A stretch of DNA of 10,843 nucleotides from an uncultured Selenomonadales bacterium (lineage in GTDB: Bacteria; Bacillota; Negativicutes; Selenomonadales; Selenomonadaceae), in NCBI GenBank assembly GCA_937877655.1, contig CALFJC010000014.1:1-10843 (forward strand), written 5' to 3'. Of the stretch, positions 1 to 4,923 are shown in pieces. A program made the translations under genes and the position numbers. Each line of letters begins with the position of its first letter. The stretch's first letter is position 1. Under the pieces are notes generated by a model that was not told the origin of the DNA, did not search any database, and worked only from the letters and a program-made list of their open reading frames with translations.

Positions 1-536
1 CGGGCGAACTTGCAATGAATCCCAAACTCAGCGACGACGAATGGAAAAAATATGCCGGCAATGTTCAGAAATGCGCCGACCGCGTGGCGGCAAACGGACT
101 TGTCGGAGTTTTTCATCCGCATGTTGATTCGCACGTTCAAACCGAAGCCGACATCGAAAGATTTTTGGCTGATACGACTGTTGATCTTTGCTTTGACACG
201 GGGCATCACGTTTACGGCGGCGGCGAGCCGATTTCTTTTTACAAAAAGCACGCCGACAGAATCCCTTACATTCACATTAAGGATTGTGATCTTGCCGTCA
301 AGAAAAAAATGGACGAAGAAAAATGGTCGTTTGCCCGCGCAGTTGTCGAAGATATTATGGTTGCTCCGGGCAGCGGCACGATTGATTTTAAAAAATTCTA
401 CGCGGCTCTCGTCGAGAAAAATTATGACGGCTGGTGCGTCGTCGAGCAGGATTTATTCCCCGTTAAATCTTTCGACTTGCCGCTTAAGCTTGCGAAGATC
501 GGGCGCGAAAATCTGCGCGAAGCAGGCTTTAAATAA
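1..536 (+). CDS. IolE-like sugar isomerase/dehydratase (xylose isomerase-like TIM barrel), 5' end outside window
   Basis: The reading frame is open from base 3, so the true start lies upstream; the first internal Met is at 15. The visible C-terminal part (numbered from that Met) carries the motifs of the AP-endonuclease-2/xylose-isomerase-like TIM barrel group: FHPH at 33-36, CFDTGH at 59-64, IHIKD at 86-90, GSGTIDF at 119-125 and VVEQD at 142-146. In this family the Asp of FDTGH, the His of IHIKD and the Glu of VVEQD belong to the divalent-metal site. The spacing and the wording HPH...TEADIERFL most resemble inosose dehydratase (IolE) and related sugar epimerases, which act on keto-inositols or sugars in the cytosol. 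The next gene was a GPH sugar symporter, so the pair probably formed a sugar or polyol catabolic operon. The fold is clear; the exact substrate is not. It could also be an uncharacterised sugar-phosphate isomerase/epimerase. Confidence 0.8.
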   Translation, partial: GELAMNPKLSDDEWKKYAGNVQKCADRVAANGLVGVFHPHVDSHVQTEADIERFLADTTVDLCFDTGHHVYGGGEPISFYKKHADRIPYIHIKDCDLAVKKKMDEEKWSFARAVVEDIMVAPGSGTIDFKKFYAALVEKNYDGWCVVEQDLFPVKSFDLPLKLAKIGRENLREAGFK

Positions 537-576
537 TTAGGAATTAAGAATCAGGAATTAGGAATTTGTAATTGGG
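535..576 (+). repeat. Heptamer array A (unit AATTAGG, six copies)
   Basis: Six consecutive 7-nt units begin inside the TAA stop codon of the upstream gene. Units at 535, 542, 549 and 556 read AATTAGG, AATTAAG, AATCAGG and AATTAGG; the last two (563, 570) are degenerate (AATTTGT, AATTGGG). The final unit runs into the stem of a terminator-like hairpin. The period of seven is read directly. Comparable arrays with other units sit at 4127-4192 and 4843-4902. Confidence 0.8.
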
Positions 577-603
577 AATGGAATTTTCATTCCTATTTTT
601 TTT
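573..603 (+). terminator. Terminator- or attenuator-like hairpin between the IolE-like gene and the transporter
   Basis: An 8-bp stem (573-580 with 588-595, one G-T pair) and a 7-nt loop are followed by eight T (596-603). It ends only a few bases before the GGGGG ribosome site of the transporter gene. It could therefore terminate the upstream message or lower downstream expression rather than separate two operons cleanly. The stem is AT-rich and of modest strength. Confidence 0.55.
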
Positions 604-621
604 AGAAAAGGGGGAATTTAT

Positions 622-815
622 ATGGCAACAACGGCTCAACCCGCCGCGCAGAATGCTCAACCGCTGTCATGGTTCACGCGAGTGGCTTACGGACTCGGCG
701 ATACGTCCTGCAACGTCGTTTGGGGTGCAATGGGTATCTATCCTGACGTTCTTTTATACAGATTATGCGGGCGTTTCACCTGCAATCGTCGGCTCAGTCA
801 TGCTCTTATCGCGTT
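622..815 (+). pseudogene. 5' remnant of a GPH-family sugar:cation symporter gene, frameshifted and interrupted
   Basis: The start at 622 follows an AAGGGGG ribosome site. Residues 1-38 read as a GPH (glycoside-pentoside-hexuronide:cation symporter) N-terminus: a Gln/Ala-rich head, then LSWFTRVAYGLGD. At 735-742 the sequence TATCTATC is a tandem duplication of four bases. With one TATC removed, the frame continues as GILTFFYTDYAGVSPAIVG and reaches MLLSR, exactly the first membrane helices of this family. The copy in this window shifts frame and ends early. Homology stops after LLSR at about 813-815, where a minus-strand HNH gene begins. The matching C-terminus is found at 1750-2010. About 63 residues of an expected 450-480 are present here. 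These transporters take up sugars or glycosides across the inner membrane with Na+ or H+. The gene is broken in two independent ways and cannot make a working transporter. Confidence 0.8.
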
Positions 816-817
816 GT

Positions 818-1597
818 TCAGGGAATATTTTTGTAAGTTTTATGCTTGACGACGTTTTCAATAACTTTTCTTGTAACGTTGAACTGTTTAGCCAATGCAC
901 GCGCTCCAAATTTTGGATGTCGCCAAATATGAACTCGACGAATATAAATAACTTGTTCTGGCGTAAGTTTTGATTCTGGACGGTCTGAACCTTGTTTAGT
1001 GAGTCCAAATTCTAAAGCATGTTGAGCATTTTCTGCCGCCGTATTCCATTCGAGATTCCAAATGCAATTATCAAACTTAACTCCGTTGTAATGATTTACT
1101 TGCGATTTATCTTCTGGATTGTCGATAAAAGCCTCTGCAACCAAAACATGAACGCCAATATTTCTTGAGCGACCGTTTCCACTTATATTTACAATTTCAT
1201 AGCCGTCTTTATCTTGCGCAACATGAAAAATTTTCGGAACGCCGCGCTTAAAACTTTTCACGCGCCCATAATTGCTGACTTTGTAATCATTTTCGTAACC
1301 GACAACGTCTCGCCATTCTTCTTGGGGCAAATTTTCAAGACTCAACCAAACTTCGGTGCATTTTTTTAACGTATTAACCGCGTCGGAAAGTTTTTGGCGA
1401 GTTTCTTCATCAGATTCTTGCGGACTTCTCGGCAATCTGCCAAAATCGCTTAGAAAAAATTTAGATTCCTCGATATTCAGCTCGCGCCAGTTAGAAATCG
1501 TAAATTCGACAGCTTGTTTTACTTTTTCGGGAAGTGAATCGAAATTTGCGATAAAAATTGCCTTAGCCTGACGTGCTGTCATTCTGTAGTTCTTCAT
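818..1597 (-). CDS. HNH homing-type endonuclease with NUMOD4 motif
   Basis: A 259-residue protein starts at an ATG at 1597, with a GAGGAGG ribosome site (1607-1613 complement) nine bases upstream. Residues 93-116 (EEWRDVVGYENDYKVSNYGR and following) match the NUMOD4 motif. Residues 150-193 form an HNH_3-type nuclease core: H150, then VNHYNG at 167-172 with the catalytic-type His169, N177, and NLEW at 181-184. The C-terminus (about 209-258: SKLTPEQV, then ARALAKQFNVTRKVIENVV) is a helix-turn-helix region like those that bind DNA in phage and intron-encoded HNH enzymes. Residues 1-90 were not recognised. Such proteins cut DNA at a specific site and often spread by copying themselves into it. 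The gene appears intact, has its own promoter, and interrupts a transporter gene. Confidence 0.85.
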   Translation of the reverse strand: MKNYRMTARQAKAIFIANFDSLPEKVKQAVEFTISNWRELNIEESKFFLSDFGRLPRSPQESDEETRQKLSDAVNTLKKCTEVWLSLENLPQEEWRDVVGYENDYKVSNYGRVKSFKRGVPKIFHVAQDKDGYEIVNISGNGRSRNIGVHVLVAEAFIDNPEDKSQVNHYNGVKFDNCIWNLEWNTAAENAQHALEFGLTKQGSDRPESKLTPEQVIYIRRVHIWRHPKFGARALAKQFNVTRKVIENVVKHKTYKNIP

Positions 1598-1708
1598 GAA
1601 TAACCGCCTCCTCGTGAATTTAATTGACTTTGCACGCCGAAACGGTTAAAATCGGAAAAAAGTTTTGTCCTGCGCCTCGACGTGTTGATTGTTTACGGTT
1701 CAAGTAAC

Positions 1709-1737
1709 AATTTATCACGAAAACGGACGCAGGTCAA
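1709..1737 (-). promoter_or_regulatory. Sigma-A-type promoter of the HNH gene
   Basis: On the minus strand, TTGACC (1732-1737) and TAAATT (1709-1714) are separated by 17 bases, with a TGA just before the -10 giving an extended -10 (TGATAAATT). Transcription would begin near 1702, leaving a leader of about 100 bases before the ATG at 1597. The promoter lies within the inserted segment, so the endonuclease does not depend on the host operon. Confidence 0.65.
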
Positions 1738-1749
1738 TTTTTTTGCGGT

Positions 1750-2010
1750 TCAGTCGGAAATAAGATTGGCGGCGGCTTAGTCAGCGCACTTTTAACGGGT
1801 TTACTGACAATGGCGGGATATATTTCTTCGACGGCGGCGGATGTTGTTCAGCCTCAAAGTGCGATTGATATGATTGTTTCGATTTATTGCTACGGCGTGC
1901 TTGTAATTTGGGCGGCGGTTATTTTAGTTCTCTACAGTTGGAAGCTTGAAAAAATTTATCCGCAAATCGTCAAAGATTTGGCAGAACGTGCGGCTCGCGG
2001 CGAAATGTAA
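1750..2010 (+). pseudogene. 3' remnant of the GPH-family symporter gene
   Basis: The frame is open from 1708, and transporter-like sequence begins near 1750 with SVGNKIGGGLVSALL, the conserved start of the penultimate helices in GPH symporters. A last hydrophobic helix (IYCYGVLVIWAAVILVLYSW) follows, then the typical C-terminal tail with YPQIVKDLAER, ending at the TAA at 2008-2010. About 86 residues remain. It belongs with the remnant at 622-815; the ATG at 1810 lies inside the membrane region and has no ribosome site, so independent translation is unlikely. Confidence 0.75.
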
Positions 2011-2018
2011 GTTTTTTA

Positions 2019-2047
2019 CAACTTTTCTTTTGCTCGCGCCCAAAAGA
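2019..2047. repeat. Degenerate copy of a dispersed CAACTTTTCTTT hairpin repeat
   Basis: CAACTTTTCTTT at 2019-2030, followed by a GC-containing loop and CCCAAAAGA, matches the start of the perfect hairpin at 3309-3340. Here the right arm has decayed, and only a 7-bp stem (TCTTTTG at 2026-2032 with CAAAAGA at 2041-2047) remains. Confidence 0.5.
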
Positions 2048-2229
2048 GCCGCTTTGAAATTGGCGGAACAGCAAGGCACGGCGACAAAATTTAAATCATC
2101 GAAGAATTGGAGCGCGTCAGCCGGATGCCTCGTCACGTTGCCGCACGTCCCGCGCGTCCTTTTTTTCGCTTCGATTTAACTTCTTGGTTAAACTTAAAAC
2201 TGCAACCCCTTCATAAATAAAAAATTTTC

Positions 2230-2258
2230 TCCCTGCAAAATCGCGGGGGACTTTTTTT
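2230..2258 (+). terminator. Intrinsic terminator after the transporter remnant
   Basis: TCCCTGC (2230-2236) pairs with GCGGGGGA (2243-2250) with one bulged G and one G-T pair. The loop has 6 bases and seven T follow (2252-2258). It would end transcripts reading through from the IolE-like/transporter region before the fumarase operon. Confidence 0.65.
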
Positions 2259-2378
2259 ATGCCCGCAACGATAACGAAAATTTATCAAGAATTGGCAGGA
2301 ATTTTAATCGGCGCGGCAAATATTCAAGCCAAGTAGCGAAAAATTTTTGACCGCAATTATATTTCAGGAGGGATTACT

Positions 2379-3221
2379 TTGAGAGAGCTGGACGTTAAAC
2401 TCATAACCGAGAACGTCGCCGAAATGTGCAAGGAGGCGGCGTATTATCTGCCGGACGATGTCTATCGCGGACTCAAGCGCGGGCGCGAAACAGAAAAATC
2501 TCCCGTCGGACAAATTGTTCTCGATCAAATTATTAAGAATGCCGAAATTGCGCGTGCGGAAGATCGTCCCTATTGCCAAGATACGGGCATGACGATTGTT
2601 TTCCTTGAAGTCGGGCAGGACTTGCACATTGTCGGCGGCAACCTTGAAGACGCAATTAACGCGGGCATTGCCAAAGGTTACACGGAAGGTTATCTGCGCA
2701 AATCGGTTGTCGGCGAGCCGTTGTTCAATCGCGTCAACACCAAAAACAATACGCCCGGCGTCATTTACACGCAGATTGTACCGGGCGACAAACTCAGCAT
2801 TACGGTTGCGCCGAAAGGTTTTGGTTCGGAGAATAAGTCGGGAATTAAAATGCTTGTGCCTGCCGACGGAGTTAAGGGCGTTAAAAAAGCTGTCATGGAA
2901 ATTATTCTTCATGCGAGCATGAATCCTTGTCCGCCGATGGTTGTCGGAGTTGGTATCGGCGGGACGATGGACAGAGCCGCGCTTCTTTCCAAAAAAGCTT
3001 TGACTCGTTCGATTGACGAGAGAAATCCGATGCCCGAATACGCGAAACTTGAGCAGGAACTTCTTGACATGATTAATGCGACGGGAATAGGACCGCAACT
3101 TGGCGGAACGACTTCCGCGCTTGCCGTCAACATTGAGTGGGGACCGACGCACATTGCGGGATTGCCGGTTGCAGTAACGATTTGTTGTCATGCAATGCGC
3201 CACGCCCACCGTGTCCTCTAA
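2379..3221 (+). CDS. Fumarate hydratase class I (two-subunit type), alpha subunit
   Basis: A 280-residue protein starts at TTG, with AGGAGGG (2366-2372) six bases upstream. It is the alpha subunit of the iron-sulfur fumarase/L-tartrate dehydratase family, which interconverts fumarate and malate in the cytosol using a labile [4Fe-4S] cluster. The three expected cluster cysteines are visible: C66 in PYCQDTG, C184 in MNPCPPM, and one of C269/C270 in TICCHAMRH (the family usually has NCH). GIGGTMDRAALLSKKALTR (194-210) and GIGPQLGGTT (236-245) are family signatures, and the length is normal. The beta subunit is at 3555, after an unusually long 333-bp spacer. Fumarase is called over tartrate dehydratase because succinate dehydrogenase/fumarate reductase genes follow; sequence alone does not separate these two well. 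Confidence 0.92.
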   Translation: MRELDVKLITENVAEMCKEAAYYLPDDVYRGLKRGRETEKSPVGQIVLDQIIKNAEIARAEDRPYCQDTGMTIVFLEVGQDLHIVGGNLEDAINAGIAKGYTEGYLRKSVVGEPLFNRVNTKNNTPGVIYTQIVPGDKLSITVAPKGFGSENKSGIKMLVPADGVKGVKKAVMEIILHASMNPCPPMVVGVGIGGTMDRAALLSKKALTRSIDERNPMPEYAKLEQELLDMINATGIGPQLGGTTSALAVNIEWGPTHIAGLPVAVTICCHAMRHAHRVL

Positions 3222-3308
3222 TCCCCCTTTTTCCTAAAGTGGGCACGCAAAACCTTCGCGGCTACTCGCTGTTTCGATTTATTCAAAATTTCTTTTTGTA
3301 AATAGGAT

Positions 3309-3340
3309 CAACTTTTCTTTGCTTGCCCAAAGAAAAGTTG
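3309..3340. repeat. Perfect hairpin of the CAACTTTTCTTTG repeat
   Basis: CAACTTTTCTTTG (3309-3321) and its exact complement CAAAGAAAAGTTG (3328-3340) flank a 6-nt loop. A degenerate copy lies at 2019-2047, so this is probably one member of a dispersed intergenic family. No T-run follows directly, so it is not a typical terminator. Confidence 0.7.
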
Positions 3341-3412
3341 CAAAAGAAAGGGCACCTCGCGGGGGCGTTTGTTCTTCATTATTCGGAGTAGCAAATAACC
3401 CTTGCCGTGTGT

Positions 3413-3468
3413 GCCGGCAATAGAAACATCCTGTTTCTGTTGCCGGCGGGCGCACGTCCTGTGCGCCC
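3413..3468. repeat. Two abutting strong hairpins
   Basis: The first hairpin pairs 3413-3428 with 3432-3447: a 16-bp stem closed by GCCGGC, with one T-G pair and a 3-nt TCC loop. The second pairs GGGCGCAC (3448-3455) with GTGCGCCC (3461-3468) around GTCCT. The two touch without a gap. As RNA they would be very stable and could protect or process the alpha-beta message, or mark a repeat element. Confidence 0.75.
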
Positions 3469-3482
3469 TGATTTTCGCATTT

Positions 3483-3506
3483 GTTTTTTCAAAAGTTTTT
3501 TCAAAA
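3483..3506 (+). repeat. Perfect 12-bp tandem repeat GTTTTTTCAAAA
   Basis: GTTTTTTCAAAA occurs twice head to tail (3483-3494 and 3495-3506), about 50 bases before the fumarase beta start. Its role is unknown; simple slippage duplication is possible. Confidence 0.8.
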
Positions 3507-3554
3507 CTCGGCATTAAAAAGCGTAAAATTTTTTGTAAAGGAGAGTTTGATAGA

Positions 3555-4127
3555 ATGGCTGAAAGTATCAGAATCACGACGCCGTTCACGGAAGAGATGT
3601 CTCGCAAGCTCAAAGCGGGCGACAGCGTCCTTATTACCGGAACGATTATCAGCGCACGCGACGCCGCTCATAAAGTTATGACGGAGGCTTTGGCTCGCGG
3701 CGAAAAATTGCCCGTCGATTGGAACAATCAAATCGTTTATTATCTCGGTCCCACACCTGCAAAGCCCGGCGATCCGATTGGCTCCTGCGGTCCGACAACT
3801 TCCGGCAGAATGGACGCTTATACTCCGACAATGCTTGAGCAGGGCATTAAAGGCATGGTCGGCAAGGGCTCGCGTACAAAAGAAGTTGTCGAGGCAATGA
3901 AGAAAAACGGCGCAACTTATTTTGCGGCTGTCGGCGGCGCGGCGGCTCTTATCGCAAAATCCGTTAAAAGTTATACCGTGCTTGCTTATCCCGAACTCGG
4001 CCCCGAAGCGGTGGCGGCTTTGGAAGTTGTCGATTTCCCCGCGATTGTCGTTATCGATTGCGAAGGAAATAATTTCTATGAGATCGGGCAGAAGGATTAT
4101 CGCCACTTCGACATGAGTCAAATTTAG
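3555..4127 (+). CDS. Fumarate hydratase class I (two-subunit type), beta subunit
   Basis: A 190-residue protein, the normal length for this subunit. The ATG at 3555 is chosen because AGGAG lies at 3539-3543 and homology starts there; a longer in-frame reading upstream runs through hairpin repeats and is not coding. Family signatures are PIGSCGPTTSGRMDAYTP at 74-91 (the SGRMD segment is conserved in the active-site region), MVGKGSRTKEV at 101-111, and AVGGAAALIAKSV at 125-137. With the alpha subunit it forms the [4Fe-4S] fumarase that hydrates fumarate to malate, or the reverse. It is followed by heptamer array B and then sdhC, so fumarase and succinate dehydrogenase/fumarate reductase appear to be expressed as one functional block. 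As for alpha, a tartrate dehydratase role cannot be fully excluded. Confidence 0.92.
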   Translation: MAESIRITTPFTEEMSRKLKAGDSVLITGTIISARDAAHKVMTEALARGEKLPVDWNNQIVYYLGPTPAKPGDPIGSCGPTTSGRMDAYTPTMLEQGIKGMVGKGSRTKEVVEAMKKNGATYFAAVGGAAALIAKSVKSYTVLAYPELGPEAVAALEVVDFPAIVVIDCEGNNFYEIGQKDYRHFDMSQI

Positions 4128-4192
4128 GGACAAGGGAAACGGGAAATGGGATAAGGACAAATACTTTTCCCTTTTCCCTTATCCCTTCTCCC
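4127..4192 (+). repeat. Heptamer array B (GGGANAN units with facing TTNTCCC units)
   Basis: Five 7-nt units (4127, 4134, 4141, 4148, 4155), such as GGGAAAC, GGGAAAT and GGGATAA, start on the last base of the TAG stop. After a 3-nt gap, four units of the complementary type follow (4165, 4172, 4179, 4186), such as TTTTCCC, TTATCCC and TTCTCCC. The arms form a long imperfect inverted repeat. No T-run follows. The purine/pyrimidine bias between the arms is complete apart from single positions. Confidence 0.85.
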
Positions 4193-4214
4193 TTAAAAAA
4201 ACAAGGAGGCTACA

Positions 4215-4838
4215 ATGTTTCACACAACTTTTTATGTGCGGCGTCTGCATTCACTGTGCGGCTTGCTCGTCTTGGGTATGGTGTTATTCGAACACATTTT
4301 TACAAACTCAATGGCGATTCTCGGCCCAGAAGGTCTTAATACCGCACTCGAAATGATGGAACTCATTCCCAAACCGATTTTCATGGGATTGGAGATCGGC
4401 GGCATCGCGGTTCCGCTTCTGTTTCATGGCATTTATGGTATTTACATTGCTCTGCAAGCGAAAAACAATCCCTGCAATTACGGCTACATTCGCAACTGGA
4501 ATTTTGCTCTTCAACGTTGGACGGCTTGGTTCCTCGTTGTCTTCCTTATCTGGCACGTCGGTTATCTTCGCTTTTACGTCAAGGGCATCACGGGCACTCC
4601 GATTTCCTTTGAACTTTTGCAGAATTTCTTCCAAAGCCCGATTGTCGTTGTGCTTTACGTTATCGGCATGTTCGCGGCTATTTTCCATTTCTGCAACGGC
4701 ATTACGACTTTCTGCATGACTTGGGGCATTACAAAAGGTCCGCGTTCCCAAAAAGTTATCAGCATTATCAGTATGTTGCTCTGCGCGGGTATGTGCCTTA
4801 TGACGCTCATTTTCATGGGCAGTTATTTCATTTACTAA
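4215..4838 (+). CDS. sdhC: Succinate dehydrogenase/fumarate reductase cytochrome b subunit (b558 family)
   Basis: A 207-residue membrane protein with an AAGGAGG ribosome site just before the ATG. Five hydrophobic segments can be read at roughly 11-30, 61-80, 103-122, 142-165 and 182-204, as in the diheme cytochrome b558 anchors of Bacillus subtilis Sdh and Wolinella Frd. His27, His71, His114 and His158 sit at the positions of the four axial heme ligands of the B. subtilis protein (28, 70, 113, 155). The subunit anchors the catalytic dimer to the cytoplasmic membrane and passes electrons between quinone and the iron-sulfur subunit through two hemes b. It is first in the order C-A-B, typical of this type. 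This family usually uses menaquinone, and the direction (succinate oxidation or fumarate reduction) cannot be read from sequence. Confidence 0.93.
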   Translation: MFHTTFYVRRLHSLCGLLVLGMVLFEHIFTNSMAILGPEGLNTALEMMELIPKPIFMGLEIGGIAVPLLFHGIYGIYIALQAKNNPCNYGYIRNWNFALQRWTAWFLVVFLIWHVGYLRFYVKGITGTPISFELLQNFFQSPIVVVLYVIGMFAAIFHFCNGITTFCMTWGITKGPRSQKVISIISMLLCAGMCLMTLIFMGSYFIY

Positions 4839-4842
4839 TTCC

Positions 4843-4902
4843 AGGTGTCAGGTATCAGGTGTCAGGTTTTAGCTAAAACCTATAACCTAACACCTAAGAC
4901 CT
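4843..4902 (+). repeat. Heptamer array C, symmetrical 4 + 4 units around AGCT
   Basis: Four units of type AGGTNNN (4843, 4850, 4857, 4864) are followed by the 4-base centre AGCT (4871-4874), then four units of type NNNACCT (4875, 4882, 4889, 4896). The core 4864-4881 is a perfect 18-bp palindrome, AGGTTTTAGCTAAAACCT. Further out, AGGT keeps pairing with ACCT every seven bases while the three bases between mostly do not. The array lies five bases after the sdhC stop codon. Confidence 0.88.
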
Positions 4903-4921
4903 AAAAAACCGGAGGTTTTTT
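4903..4921 (+). promoter_or_regulatory. Hairpin overlapping the sdhA ribosome binding site
   Basis: AAAAAACC (4903-4910) pairs perfectly with GGTTTTTT (4914-4921) around a 3-base loop. The GGAGG ribosome site (4911-4915) occupies the loop and the first two bases of the right arm, eight bases before the ATG. The stem is AT-rich and so probably weak, but it could modulate initiation. Confidence 0.5.
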
Positions 4922-4923
4922 CT

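Larger units (their letters stand above)
816..1753. mobile_element. HNH endonuclease insertion/replacement inside the GPH transporter gene
   Basis: Both ends of the transporter gene are recognisable, while its middle is replaced by about 0.93 kb. That segment holds an HNH endonuclease gene in the opposite orientation together with its promoter and leader. The hexamer GTTCAG occurs at both junctions (816-821 and 1748-1753); the left copy contains the endonuclease stop codon. No terminal inverted repeats, transposase or recognisable intron core were seen. Because about 310 transporter codons are missing, this is a replacement or an insertion plus deletion, not a simple insertion. The boundaries are approximate, placed where transporter homology ends. 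Confidence 0.55.
2011..2378. other. Gene-free stretch between the transporter remnant and fumarase
   Basis: These 368 bases hold a degenerate copy of the CAACTTTTCTTT repeat (2019-2047), GC-rich unassigned sequence (about 2048-2165), a small TTAAC/GTTAA hairpin near 2175-2190, a terminator (2230-2258), and a 25-codon open frame (2259-2336) without a convincing ribosome site. No clear promoter for the fumarase genes was found here; the candidates seen have poor spacing or a poor -10. Confidence 0.6.
3222..3554. other. Hairpin-rich spacer between the fumarase alpha and beta genes
   Basis: The 333-base spacer has no supported gene. It contains a perfect 13-bp hairpin (3309-3340), a 16-bp hairpin (3413-3447) directly abutting an 8-bp GC-rich hairpin (3448-3468), and a 12-bp perfect tandem repeat (3483-3506). 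The beta-subunit ribosome site is at 3539-3543. It may be a mobile repeat-derived insertion, an RNA-processing region, or both. No near-consensus promoter was seen. Confidence 0.6.

Noticed and set aside
816..1753. Group I or group II intron hosting the HNH gene
   Set aside because: The endonuclease is antisense to the interrupted gene, only about 110 non-coding bases remain, and transporter codons are missing, so splicing could not restore it.
1946..2179. 77-codon + strand frame overlapping the transporter end
   Set aside because: It overlaps the better supported transporter tail in another frame and crosses the degenerate hairpin repeat; no ribosome site.
2338..2378. Promoter with TTGACC just before fumarase alpha
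   Set aside because: TTGACC at about 2347 leaves no room for a -10 and leader before the ribosome site at 2366.
2364..3209. Long minus-strand open frame opposite fumarase alpha (281 codons)
   Set aside because: It mirrors a gene with all family motifs on the + strand, has no ribosome site or recognisable motif, and arises from codon bias.
3402..3554. Upstream extension of the fumarase beta frame to an ATG at 3402
   Set aside because: It runs through hairpin repeats with low-complexity Phe/Lys codons; the AGGAG site and family homology start at 3555.
3308..3613. 101-codon minus-strand frame across the fumarase spacer
   Set aside because: It is produced by the hairpin repeat (ending LLQLFFGQAKKS) and overlaps the beta-subunit start; no gene signals.
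4127..4192. CRISPR-like array
   Set aside because: The units are 7 nt and contiguous without spacers; no cas genes.
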